Shown: positions 34,479 through 43,698, numbered from the stretch's first letter. The stretch is 64,000 nt of DNA from Porticoccus sp041581635 (GCA_041581635.1 JBFICW010000003.1:31535-95534), one strand, 5' to 3'. Notes: generated by a model not told the origin, from the letters alone. Made by a program: numbers and translations.

Positions 34479-35279
34479 ATGAAAAATATATTTGAGAAAT
34501 ATGAAGATAATTGGGAAACCTCCATGGGCGGTTGGTTTCCTGGTGAGAAGGTTGTTCTTAGAGGGAAAAATGTTCTAACGGAGTTGAACGATTATCGTTG
34601 GGTTGAGTATTTATTATTTGGCATTACAGGAAGGCATTCTCCTCGTATAGCTCGTTTAATTGAGGGGATGTGGCTAATTTGTACTAGTTTCCCTGATCCA
34701 AGGTTATGGAATAATAGAATAGCCGCACTGGCCGGAACGACAAGGGCAACAGGAGTTCTTGGTTCGGCTGGAGCTTTGGCTATTTCTGAGGCCACAATTT
34801 ATGGTCTTAAGCCAATCAAGGGTGTTTCAGATTTTTTATATAGAACATCAAAGAAAATTGCTAATGGATCTAACTTAGGCGATGTAATAACGTCTGAAAT
34901 CAAAAAATATAGAGGGATCTATGGTTACGGTCGGCCAGTTGTCGATCAAGATGAAAGAGTTGAGCCACTCATGGCCTTTGCTCGTTCTATGGATGCTGGT
35001 AGTGGGCACTACACGAGTCTTGCACTTGAAGTGGATGAATACCTAAGTAATTCTCGATACAAATATAGGATTAATGCTTCTGGTGTTGTAGCTGGATTGC
35101 TTGCTGATGAGGGTATAACTCCAGAAGAACTTTATCATATTGCAACACTTACGTTCACTGCGGGGGTTATTCCCTGTTATATCGATGCCGTTAAAAAGCC
35201 TGAAGGTGCCTTTTTTCCCCTTCGTGTCTCTCGTATATATTCCGAAGGGATTGCGGAACCTAGAGTTTGGAGTAAATAA
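34479..35279 (+). CDS. Citrate synthase/citryl-CoA lyase-like protein, subunit B (triad apparently altered)
   Basis: A 266-residue second member of the citrate synthase superfamily, clearly different from subunit A. It has SFPDPRLWNNRIAALAGTTR (70-89), SAGALAISEATIYGLKPIKG, YGYGRPVVDQDERVEPL (148-164), the CoA-site-like region, and INASGVVAGLLADEGITPEEL in the small domain. As in subunit A, the usual ADHGP and VDG catalytic motifs read SFPDP and ASG. Tight spacing suggests an A-B complex. The gene is A+T-richer than its housekeeping neighbours (20 G+C in the 60 bases 34861-34920). Function unknown; a carbon-carbon bond reaction on a CoA ester would be the family expectation if active. Confidence 0.72.
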   Translation: MKNIFEKYEDNWETSMGGWFPGEKVVLRGKNVLTELNDYRWVEYLLFGITGRHSPRIARLIEGMWLICTSFPDPRLWNNRIAALAGTTRATGVLGSAGALAISEATIYGLKPIKGVSDFLYRTSKKIANGSNLGDVITSEIKKYRGIYGYGRPVVDQDERVEPLMAFARSMDAGSGHYTSLALEVDEYLSNSRYKYRINASGVVAGLLADEGITPEELYHIATLTFTAGVIPCYIDAVKKPEGAFFPLRVSRIYSEGIAEPRVWSK

Positions 35280-35282
35280 AAA

Positions 35283-37415
35283 ATGAAACTGACTCTGCGT
35301 GTATTTACTGCTGTCTTATTGTTGTCTCCCGTGGCTTCTTGGGCTGATGATGCAAGTGATGCCTCAGAAATGGAATTACTGTCTCTGTATGGTGGTGAAG
35401 AATTTATCAGTATTGCTACTGGTTCGGAGCAACCCATTCATAAAGCCCCTGCAGTTGCCTCTGTTGTGACTAAAAAACAAATTGAGCGAATGGGGGCTAC
35501 TGATATTGATGAGGTCTTGGAAACAATTCCTGGGCTACATGTTGCAAGAGAGGCTGCAGGATATAACCCAATTTATACATTTCGTGGTATCTATGCAGGG
35601 TATAACCCGCAGGTTCTGATGTTGATTAACGGCATACCAATAACAAATTTATTTCAAGGTGATAGAAACCTGGTTTGGGGGGGAATGCCAGTTCAGGCAA
35701 TTTCGAGAATAGAGGTGATAAGAGGCCCGGGCTCTGCACTATATGGTGCGGATGCATTTGCAGGGGTTATTAATGTTGTCACCGACGAGGCCGATGGAGT
35801 ATCTGAATTAAAAACTGGGGTGAGGTATGGGACACATAATACAAAGGACTATTGGTTGTCTGGTGGTGGATCACTAGGTGAACTTAAGTATCGTGGGGTT
35901 GTAGAAAGCCATGAAACAGATGGTTTTGATGAAAAAATAAGATCGGATCAGCAGTCAATCTTTGATTCTCTTCTTGGAACTAACGCATCACTGGCTCCCA
36001 GTTCGGTGAATATGGAAAGAGAAAATATAGACGCACGTTTGGAACTGGCCTATAAAAAATTCAGATTAAGGGCTGGAGCGCAGCTTAGAGACGGTACAGG
36101 AGATTATGCCGGAGCAGCACAGGCGTTGTCAGCCGACAATGAATTCTCAAGTGATAGATTGAATGTAGATTTAACCTACGAAAATGAAGAATTTTTAGAT
36201 GACTTGGCAGTAAAAGTTCAGACAAGTTATTTGCATACTACACAAGAAGTTGACGGTGATTTAGTGCTTTACCCTGAGGGAACAGTTGTGCCACCCATTG
36301 GTGGTTTTGGCGTCTACACTGACGGTGTTATCGGTACGCCTGAGCTTAAGGAACGGCATACAAGGTTTAATTTTTCTAGCCTTTATTCAGGCATAAACAG
36401 ACATAAAATCGCTTTTGGAACAGGTTATTACCATGGCGAGCTTTATGAAGTAGAAGAGTCTAAAAACTTTGGTTTTGATCCTTCTACGGGCTTCCCTATT
36501 CCCCCCGGTTCCCCTGCGGTTGATGTAACTGATACTGAGTATGTTTTTATAACCGAAGGTGGTCGCGAGAACACTTATGTTTTTATCCAAGATGTATGGC
36601 AACTGTTTAATGATTGGGAGCTGACAGCAGGTGTTCGTTATGATCATTATTCAGACTTTGGTGACACCTTGAATCCAAGGTTGGCGCTAGTTTGGTCAAC
36701 CACCAGGAACCTGACAACGAAATTTATTTATGGTGAAGCATTTAGGGCTCCGTCGTTCGTTCAGACAAGAGCTATTAATAACCCTCTGCTTGTTGGAAAT
36801 CCTGAATTAGACCCGGAAGAAATGAAGAGCTATGAAATAGCATTTGATTACCGGCCTAAGAGTGACCTCACGTTTAATTTAAATGCCTTTTATTATAAAT
36901 GGGAGGATATCATCCAGTTTGTTCCAGGCCCAGGGGGGGCTATAGCCCAAAATTCTGGGGAGCAAACAGGTCACGGCCTTGAGTTTGAGGTGAGCTGGAA
37001 GGCAACAACTGAAATAGATATAACAAGTAATTTTTCTTGGCAAAAATCAACGGATGAAAATTTGGATGCCGATGCTGCATATGCTCCCGAGAAACAGTTC
37101 TATATCCGAACTAATTGGCGTATGGCCGAATCGTGGAATTTCAATATGCAAGCCAACTGGGTTATGGATCGTAATAGAGCCCATGATGCTGGAGACTTGC
37201 GCTCAGATATAGATAATTATCTCTTGGTAGATTTAACTCTTCGGCGTAAATCATTATGGGAGAATATTGACATAGCTTTGATGGTAAAAAATCTATTTGA
37301 TGAAGATGCTCGTGAACCAAGTCGTGCCGGGGGAATGGGTCAACCTGTACCTATTCAGGATGATTTACCTTTGGCAGGACAAACTGTCTTAGGTGAAATT
37401 CGCTATCGGTTTTAG
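35283..37415 (+). CDS. TonB-dependent outer-membrane receptor
   Basis: A 710-residue TonB-dependent receptor. A signal peptide (residues 1-21, cut near SWA-DD) is followed by a plug domain (about 45-165) with VVTKKQIERMGATDIDEVLE, IPGLHV, YTFRGIYAGYNPQVLMLING and IEVIRGPGSALYGADAFAGVINV, then a 22-strand barrel ending in LGEIRYRF with the terminal Phe needed for barrel insertion. It would import a ligand too large or scarce for porins, energised by TonB. It starts three bases after the preceding enzyme gene. The ligand is not evident; no Fur-box-like sequence was noticed before it, and its barrel looks more like general or nutrient receptors than a classic siderophore type. Confidence 0.93.
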   Translation: MKLTLRVFTAVLLLSPVASWADDASDASEMELLSLYGGEEFISIATGSEQPIHKAPAVASVVTKKQIERMGATDIDEVLETIPGLHVAREAAGYNPIYTFRGIYAGYNPQVLMLINGIPITNLFQGDRNLVWGGMPVQAISRIEVIRGPGSALYGADAFAGVINVVTDEADGVSELKTGVRYGTHNTKDYWLSGGGSLGELKYRGVVESHETDGFDEKIRSDQQSIFDSLLGTNASLAPSSVNMERENIDARLELAYKKFRLRAGAQLRDGTGDYAGAAQALSADNEFSSDRLNVDLTYENEEFLDDLAVKVQTSYLHTTQEVDGDLVLYPEGTVVPPIGGFGVYTDGVIGTPELKERHTRFNFSSLYSGINRHKIAFGTGYYHGELYEVEESKNFGFDPSTGFPIPPGSPAVDVTDTEYVFITEGGRENTYVFIQDVWQLFNDWELTAGVRYDHYSDFGDTLNPRLALVWSTTRNLTTKFIYGEAFRAPSFVQTRAINNPLLVGNPELDPEEMKSYEIAFDYRPKSDLTFNLNAFYYKWEDIIQFVPGPGGAIAQNSGEQTGHGLEFEVSWKATTEIDITSNFSWQKSTDENLDADAAYAPEKQFYIRTNWRMAESWNFNMQANWVMDRNRAHDAGDLRSDIDNYLLVDLTLRRKSLWENIDIALMVKNLFDEDAREPSRAGGMGQPVPIQDDLPLAGQTVLGEIRYRF

Positions 37416-37455
37416 GGATGTTAATTGCCGAGTAAAACGGTGAGGGAAGACAGGG

Positions 37456-38403
37456 ATGCAGCAGTACTTTCATATTCTAGTTAAGCATCGTAGGGACGTC
37501 GTAGAGGTGTTTTCTAGATTGCTATTAGCCGTGCTTATGCTGTATAGCGTAGGCTCCTTAGGTCAGAGTGGCGAATTGTTGGTTTTATATCCAGATGTTC
37601 GTGCTCCATTTTCAAAAATTTTTAAAGATATTGCTAATGGCGCTGAAAATCAGTTCATTGGTAGTGCTAAGTCTATAGCTATAGGTAAAGATGATGATGT
37701 CGAGTCAATACTTCTAAGAAGAAATCCAGATGTTATTTTAGCACTAGGTAAACGTAGCCTCGCTAGCCTTCAATCTACAGATGTCAAGATTCCCGTTGTA
37801 TTGGGAGCTCTAAATAATCCTCAACAAGGTTATCCTGGAATATCTATGGTGCCAGACCCAAAGGTTATTATAGACAAGCTGGTTATGTTGTCCCCATCAG
37901 TTAGCCGTGTGCATGTGGTGAGGAAGTCCAATGGGTTAACAGCTCAGCTAGATGGTGCAAAAGAGTATCTGGCGTCACTTGGTAAGACATTGGCTGTTCA
38001 TGAAAGTAATGACATCCGTGATGCGGCGAATATTTATGCAAAATTGGTAGATGAAGCCCAAGAGGGAGATGCCATTTGGATTTTACAAGATGGTTCCTAT
38101 GTTAACGGTGCAATTTTATCTGTATTGCTGGATGCTGCATGGAATAAGAATTTGGTCGTGTTTTCGTCAAACCCACTACATGTTAAGCATGGTGCGTTAT
38201 TTGCTGTGTATCCCGATAATAAAAACATGGGGGCGAGTTTGGCGAAGCTTGCGAATAGAATTGTAAAAGGTGAAATAATTTCAGGGCTCTATCCTCTTCA
38301 AGATGTTTTGGTGGCTGTTAATGAGAGGACCGGTAATCATTTAGGCGTGTCTCTTACTAAAGAGTTTAAAGAAAATATTGACGTATTGTTGCCTGCCAGG
38401 TAG
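37456..38403 (+). CDS. Periplasmic ABC-type substrate-binding protein (COG2984/TrpX-like)
   Basis: A 315-residue protein of the ABC_sub_bind family (PF04392). An N-terminal hydrophobic segment (about residues 20-38, LLLAVLMLYSVGSLGQ) acts as signal or anchor. The two-lobed fold shows NPDVILALGKRSLASLQ, IPVVLGALNNPQQGYPGISM, LSPSVSRVHVV, EGDAIWILQDGSYVNG and KNLVVFSSNPLHVKHGALFAVYPDNKNMG. No permease or ATPase gene is beside it; instead a sensor kinase gene begins seven bases later, so it probably serves as the ligand-binding input for that kinase. It is 40 bases after the TonB-dependent receptor gene. Confidence 0.88.
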   Translation: MQQYFHILVKHRRDVVEVFSRLLLAVLMLYSVGSLGQSGELLVLYPDVRAPFSKIFKDIANGAENQFIGSAKSIAIGKDDDVESILLRRNPDVILALGKRSLASLQSTDVKIPVVLGALNNPQQGYPGISMVPDPKVIIDKLVMLSPSVSRVHVVRKSNGLTAQLDGAKEYLASLGKTLAVHESNDIRDAANIYAKLVDEAQEGDAIWILQDGSYVNGAILSVLLDAAWNKNLVVFSSNPLHVKHGALFAVYPDNKNMGASLAKLANRIVKGEIISGLYPLQDVLVAVNERTGNHLGVSLTKEFKENIDVLLPAR

Positions 38404-38410
38404 TAGCTAA

Positions 38411-41400
38411 ATGCAGCAGAAATCTCACAAATCAGCAACACAGATGAAATTTAGGACTCAGTTGAGCCTGATTTTTGTTGTTGGTATTTTTGTGATGGCG
38501 ATTATTACCTCTCTTGCTGTTAGTAATATTTCCAGTCAAATAGTACGTGATCGTGAAATTCAGCAGGGTTTACAGGTGACAACCTCTCTTGCTAAGCAGA
38601 GTGAATTGGCATTGCTCTATCAAAGTAAAGAAAGTGCCAAAGATCTTGTGGATACGGCGCTGAATTTTCCGGGTGTAAAAGCAGTCGCTATTATTACCGA
38701 AACCGATTCAGTACTTTATAGAGGGGGCGATGATGATGCTCCTATACCCCAATATAAACCCGCTCTCGTTAATATGGTTGATGAATCTGACAATTATTGG
38801 ACTTTTTCATCGCCAGTAATTGCGGGTGATTCTCAAGATAGTGTTTGGGGTGAACTCTACGAGGAGGACGCCAGTAGCAAAGTGTTGCTAGGCTATATCA
38901 CGGTTGTAATAGGTAAGGATACGCTGCTGTTAATGGAGCAGGGTATTCTTCGTGGTAATTTGTTGATTTCTTTGGTGGTGGCAACAGTGTTACTACTACT
39001 GTTGTTAGCCGTTTCTCGTAGGCTGACTAACCCCCTTGAACGGCTTTCTGCAACGATGAAGCAGGCTGAAGAAGGGGATTCTGTGATACGTGCTGATGTC
39101 GGGGGCCCCGCCGATATCACGGATATGCAGCACGCTTTTAATTCAATGATGGAATCACTCGAAAATCGCCAAAAAGAGCTGATGCGCGCTATGGCTGCAG
39201 CTATTGAATCAGCCCGTGTTAAAGGCGAGTTTGCAGCGAATGTTACCCATGAGCTTCGAACCCCAATGAATGCTGTTTTGGGAATGTTGGATTTGCTCAT
39301 GACTATGGGGCTTAGCTCCAAGCAGCTTGAATATGTTGAAACAGCAAAATCTTCTGGGGAAAGCTTGCTTCAGTTAATTGATGAAATTCTTAATTTTTCA
39401 GAAATTGATTCCAATAATATTTCTATTGAGAAGGAAGATTGCTATCTCCAGGAGTTATTGGATGATGTGATAAATTTACTTTCTAACCAAGCACTTAAAA
39501 AGAAGCTGGATTTTGGCTACGTTATGAGTAAGGACGTACCGAGAGTGATTCTTTCTGATGCTTCTCGTTTGCGCCAGGTATTGATTAATTTAATTGGTAA
39601 CGCCATCAAATTTTCTGATGTGGGTGAGGTGTCTCTTCATATAGATGTCGTTGACTCTCTGAAGGACTCATCTGATGTAATCTCTGCTGTAAGGTTTGAG
39701 GTGCGTGACTCAGGAATTGGTATTTCACCCGAGGATCAGGCGAAAATCTTTGAGGCATTTACCCAAGCAGATTCTTCAAGTACCAAAGAGTATGAGGGTA
39801 CAGGGCTTGGACTAGCCATTAGCAAGCAAATAGTTGAGTTGATGGGAGGGGAAATTTCAGTTTCAAGCGAGCCGGGCATGGGAAGTTCCTTTTGGTTTAC
39901 CGTGCCGACGCCAAGTGTTAAATCCAATAAAATTATTGATAATACTATTTCCGAGTTTGCCGGGATTAACGCATTGCTCATTGACGACAGCGATATCGTT
40001 CGTGAGTTTGGTTCTCAACAATTACAGCAACTGGGTATTTGTTGTGAAACGCTAGATTCGGGTATTAAGGCTCTGGACGCTATCCGGCAAATGTCAGCAA
40101 GTCGCAAAGCGTTAGGTGTGTTGGTGATTGATGAAGATATGCCGGGGCTTAAAGGTACTGATTTCCTCAAGTTGACACGCGAAGAACCCTCCCTGAAAAA
40201 CACACTTATTATCATGTTGAGCAACCCATGGGTAATGGGAAGTGCCCATAGTGATGACACAATGAATCGACTTAATAAGCCTCTGCGGGCTAAAGAGTTA
40301 AAAGCGTGTCTTGATAAGCACCTACTTGAGTCAAGCGAACCAGAAAAGCCAGCATCCTCTGCAACAACGATTGAGCAGTTATATTCTCGCCCAAGAAAAA
40401 TTTTAGTGGTTGATGATAATCGTGCAAATCAGCAGGTTGCTGTAGGGATGTTGGAGAGAATGGGTTGTAATTGTGAGATAGCCTCTACAGGTAAAGAGGC
40501 AGTCGATGCGATTCTTCGCAACCGGTTTGATGCTGTTCTAATGGATTGTTATATGCCAGTGATGAATGGCTATGATGCTACTACTCAAATTCGCATGTAT
40601 GAAGGTGGTAATGGTGACGAAGGTGGCGTCCCTATTATCGCGATGACGGCCAACAATACACAGGTTGAGATAGATCGGTGTATGGATGTTGGAATGAGTG
40701 ATTTCCTTTCAAAGCCATTGCGTATTGATGCGTTAACTCAGACGCTGATCAAATGGGTGCCACGAGACTTACCTGTCCAGTCGAAGAGTGTGTCCGGCGC
40801 ATCTATCAATGTCGCACAGGAAAATACACTTGTCGAAATTACAGGGTCAAGTTATGACCCGTTAGTGATTCTGGAGCTTAAGAACGCCGTTGGAGAAGTG
40901 GTTGTCTCAATGATAGAAGCCTTCCTTGAGGACACGCCTGTTTATTTGGAGTCTTTAAAGCATGCCATTATTGAAAATAATTATAAGCAGATCCGAGAGC
41001 TAGCTCATACAGTAAAGGGAAGTGCTTCAAATTATGGTGCTCATAAGGTTGTAGAGTTGTCGCGTTTGCTAGAGGAGAAGGGTGCCTCTAATGATTTGTC
41101 GGATGCTGATCAGGCATACGATCAGTTGAGGGAGGCGTATACACAACTTAGCAAAGATCTAGAAGCATTTATGCTAGAGAACGATAGCCATAATAAAGAT
41201 CGTCAGAATGTGCATACGATTCTCATCGTAGATGATGATCGGTCGATGCGGCTAGCCTTGAAAAATGTATTTAAGTCTGACGATTACGTGATTGAAGAGG
41301 CCGGTAATGGCATGCAGGCAATTTCAATGTGCCAGCGGAGAATGCCAGATTTAGTTTTAATGGACGCCATGATGCCAGAGGTTGATGGTTTTACTGCCTG

Positions 41401-42889
41401 TGAGCGTATTCGTGATCTTCCCAATGGTTCAGATATTCCGGTGTTAATGATTACGGCTTTGGATAATGAAGAATCCATTGTTAAGGCATTTTCGTCAGGT
41501 GCGACAGACTTTATTCCAAAGCCCATTCATTTCGCTGTTATGAAACAGCGTGTTTCTAGATTGATTCAGGCCAACAAAGTAGAAAAACATGTTAAGAAGC
41601 TTGCCTATCACGACCCTCTGACCGGTTTGCCCAATCGTACAAATCTTATGCAGCAGCTTAGGGTTATGATCAATAGGGCGCAGCTAGAGGAAAAAAAGGT
41701 GGCGATCCTATTCTTGGATCTTGACCGGTTTAAACTGATTAACGATACCCTAGGTCACGACGCAGGCGATCTACTTTTGAAGGCTGTATCAGACAGAATT
41801 CGTCGGTGTGTAAGAAATCAAGACTTTATTGCTCGGTTGGGTGGTGATGAATTCACCGTTGTCCTTGAAGGTGTTACTGACAAAGAAATAGTTTCAAAAA
41901 TTGCAGCCAAAATCTGTGATACATTGAGCCAGCCTTTTGTCTTTTTACAGCAAAAAATGTTTGTTACCACGAGTATTGGTATTTCTATGTTCCCCGATGA
42001 TGGCGGCGACATTGGTACTCTCATGAAACATGCGGATTCTGCAATGTTTCGTGCCAAGGAGCAGAGAAACGAATATTGTTTCTATGTTCAGGGTATGGAA
42101 GATGAAATTGCCCGCCGTATGGAATTAGAGAGAGAGCTGAGGCATGCCATTAGTCACCGTGAACTTGTACTTTACTATCAGCCTCAAATTGACCTTAAAA
42201 CTGGAAAGTTAATAGGTGCAGAGGCTCTGATACGCTGGAATCACCCTCAGCATGGGTTGATCATGCCCGATACATTTATACCTTTGGCGGAAGAGTCTGG
42301 GCTTATAAATGATGTGAGTGATTGGGTTTTAGTCGAGGCTTGCCGACAAATTCAGGACTGGAATAACCATGGGCATGGGTTAAAGGTTGCTGTAAATATG
42401 TCGAGTAAAGATCTTCAGGCTGAAGGCTTCAACCAAAAGTTATTCGGCGTGATAGAGCAATATAAAATCCCACCTCATATGCTCGAGTTGGAGATTACTG
42501 AAAATACGCTAATGGAAAACCCGGAAGAGCTGGAGGGTGATCTGAATGCCTTGAGAAATATGGGATTGACCTTGGCAATAGATGACTTCGGTAGTGGTTT
42601 TTCTTCTCTAAACTATTTGAAGCGTCTGCCTGTGGATATCCTTAAAATCGATAGAATGTTTATTCGCGACCTGGCAAAGGATGAGAATGATAGGGCGATT
42701 GTTACCGGTATTGTCGCTCTGGCTTCCAGCTTGGGGCTTGAGACCGTTGCAGAGGGCGTGGAAACCGAATATGAATATCACCTCCTTAGAGAGCTTGGGT
42801 GTGATTCGTGCCAAGGGTACTACTTCAGCAAACCCATTCCTGTAGCAGATTTTGAAGATAAATATTTTAAACAGACGGCGACTGTCTGA
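38411..42889 (+). CDS. Hybrid histidine kinase with three receivers, Hpt, GGDEF and EAL domains
   Basis: A 1492-residue sensor protein. In order: transmembrane helix (about 18-38), periplasmic sensor (about 40-180), second helix (about 183-200), HAMP (to about 255), HisKA with His280 in NVTHELRTP, HATPase with NLIGNAIKFS, DSGIGI and GTGLGL, receiver 1 (Asp574), receiver 2 (Asp712), Hpt (His866 in AHTVKGSA), receiver 3 (Asp985), GGDEF (1144-1148) with an RxxD inhibitory site (RNQD) five residues before, and an EAL domain (EAL 1271-1273) with DDFGSG and KIDRMF intact. So it can probably run a phosphorelay and both make and degrade c-di-GMP. It ends the operon; input is likely the preceding binding protein. 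Start at 38411 is seven bases after that gene. Confidence 0.93.
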   Translation: MQQKSHKSATQMKFRTQLSLIFVVGIFVMAIITSLAVSNISSQIVRDREIQQGLQVTTSLAKQSELALLYQSKESAKDLVDTALNFPGVKAVAIITETDSVLYRGGDDDAPIPQYKPALVNMVDESDNYWTFSSPVIAGDSQDSVWGELYEEDASSKVLLGYITVVIGKDTLLLMEQGILRGNLLISLVVATVLLLLLLAVSRRLTNPLERLSATMKQAEEGDSVIRADVGGPADITDMQHAFNSMMESLENRQKELMRAMAAAIESARVKGEFAANVTHELRTPMNAVLGMLDLLMTMGLSSKQLEYVETAKSSGESLLQLIDEILNFSEIDSNNISIEKEDCYLQELLDDVINLLSNQALKKKLDFGYVMSKDVPRVILSDASRLRQVLINLIGNAIKFSDVGEVSLHIDVVDSLKDSSDVISAVRFEVRDSGIGISPEDQAKIFEAFTQADSSSTKEYEGTGLGLAISKQIVELMGGEISVSSEPGMGSSFWFTVPTPSVKSNKIIDNTISEFAGINALLIDDSDIVREFGSQQLQQLGICCETLDSGIKALDAIRQMSASRKALGVLVIDEDMPGLKGTDFLKLTREEPSLKNTLIIMLSNPWVMGSAHSDDTMNRLNKPLRAKELKACLDKHLLESSEPEKPASSATTIEQLYSRPRKILVVDDNRANQQVAVGMLERMGCNCEIASTGKEAVDAILRNRFDAVLMDCYMPVMNGYDATTQIRMYEGGNGDEGGVPIIAMTANNTQVEIDRCMDVGMSDFLSKPLRIDALTQTLIKWVPRDLPVQSKSVSGASINVAQENTLVEITGSSYDPLVILELKNAVGEVVVSMIEAFLEDTPVYLESLKHAIIENNYKQIRELAHTVKGSASNYGAHKVVELSRLLEEKGASNDLSDADQAYDQLREAYTQLSKDLEAFMLENDSHNKDRQNVHTILIVDDDRSMRLALKNVFKSDDYVIEEAGNGMQAISMCQRRMPDLVLMDAMMPEVDGFTACERIRDLPNGSDIPVLMITALDNEESIVKAFSSGATDFIPKPIHFAVMKQRVSRLIQANKVEKHVKKLAYHDPLTGLPNRTNLMQQLRVMINRAQLEEKKVAILFLDLDRFKLINDTLGHDAGDLLLKAVSDRIRRCVRNQDFIARLGGDEFTVVLEGVTDKEIVSKIAAKICDTLSQPFVFLQQKMFVTTSIGISMFPDDGGDIGTLMKHADSAMFRAKEQRNEYCFYVQGMEDEIARRMELERELRHAISHRELVLYYQPQIDLKTGKLIGAEALIRWNHPQHGLIMPDTFIPLAEESGLINDVSDWVLVEACRQIQDWNNHGHGLKVAVNMSSKDLQAEGFNQKLFGVIEQYKIPPHMLELEITENTLMENPEELEGDLNALRNMGLTLAIDDFGSGFSSLNYLKRLPVDILKIDRMFIRDLAKDENDRAIVTGIVALASSLGLETVAEGVETEYEYHLLRELGCDSCQGYYFSKPIPVADFEDKYFKQTATV

Positions 42890-42901
42890 CTTTCTTGCAT
42901 T

Positions 42902-42937
42902 CTTTTGACTCTTCCGAACGGCACGTCAAAGGTTTTT
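42902..42937 (+). terminator. Candidate terminator of the 31.8-42.9 kb operon
   Basis: CTTTTGAC (42902-42909) pairs with GTCAAAGG (42925-42932) with one G-T pair; the loop holds a small CCG/CGG pair, and TTTTT follows. It begins 13 bases after the kinase stop. Confidence 0.5.
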
Positions 42938-42997
42938 CTCTTCTCCCGAACTTTGAATATGTGATAATCACCTTTTTTTTGCGAGCGTGATAGTACT

Positions 42998-43621
42998 ATG
43001 AGTCAGTTTTTCTCTATACACCCAGAAACGCCCCAGGCTAGGCTTGTTCGTCAGGCTGTTGAAATTGTGCGGAAGGGCGGGATCATAGCGTATCCCACAG
43101 ATTCAGCTTATGCGCTTGGGTGTCATCTCGGGGATAAGAAGGCATTGGACAAAATTCGCCAAATACGCCAGCTTGATAAGAATCATAACTTCACCTTGAT
43201 GTGTCGTGATCTCTCTGAATTGGCCGTGTATGCGAAGGTTGATAATCAAATATTTCGATCTCTAAAGGCCCACACGCCAGGGCCTTATACCTTTATTCTT
43301 GAAGCAACTTCAGAAGTGCCAAGAAGGTTGATGCATCCCAAGCGTAAAACCATAGGCTTGCGGGTTCCTGATAATGCTATCGCCCTGGCGTTACTTGAAG
43401 ATTTGGGTGAACCAATCATGAGCGTTACCTTGATTATGCCGGGTGATGAGCTTCCCCCAACGGATCCCTACGATATTCGAGATATGCTCGAGCACCAGGT
43501 AGATCTGATTGTAGAAGGCGGCTATTGTGGCATGGAGGCAACAACAGTTGTTGACCTGACAGGAGATATACCTGAAGTTACGCGTCAGGGTGTTGGTCAG
43601 TTTGACGATTTTTTGCCCTGA
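42998..43621 (+). CDS. yciO: YciO/Sua5/YrdC family L-threonylcarbamoyladenylate synthase-like protein
   Basis: A 207-residue protein of the YrdC-like fold, matching YciO in length. It shows FSIHPETPQARLVRQAVEIV, GGIIAYPTDSAYALGCHLGDKKALDKI, FTLMCRDLSELAVYA, LKAHTPGPYTFILEAT and KTIGLRVPDN, with a final GYCGMEATTVVDL. The nucleotide-binding residues of the family are present. TsaC/Sua5 members make threonylcarbamoyl-AMP for tRNA t6A; whether YciO members do so efficiently is uncertain. It sits directly before scpA-scpB-rluB, as in many gammaproteobacteria. A GATAAT box at 42963-42968 could be its -10 element. Confidence 0.88.
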   Translation: MSQFFSIHPETPQARLVRQAVEIVRKGGIIAYPTDSAYALGCHLGDKKALDKIRQIRQLDKNHNFTLMCRDLSELAVYAKVDNQIFRSLKAHTPGPYTFILEATSEVPRRLMHPKRKTIGLRVPDNAIALALLEDLGEPIMSVTLIMPGDELPPTDPYDIRDMLEHQVDLIVEGGYCGMEATTVVDLTGDIPEVTRQGVGQFDDFLP

Positions 43622-43661
43622 TCCCAAACTTATCCTTGGTGGTTGTCTTGGGGAATCACAG

Positions 43662-43667
43662 TATAAT
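43662..43667 (+). promoter_or_regulatory. Candidate -10 box for scpA
   Basis: A perfect TATAAT lies 31 bases before the scpA ATG at 43699. No -35 box with 16-18 base spacing is convincing, so this is a partial promoter call. Confidence 0.35.
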
Positions 43668-43698
43668 AGACGCTTCCTAATTTTCTGGCTCTAAGTCT

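Noticed and set aside
31850..42889. Island or prophage origin of the unusual operon
   Set aside because: No integrase, transposase, direct repeats or tRNA border was found; transfer remains possible from composition alone but no mobile element can be called.
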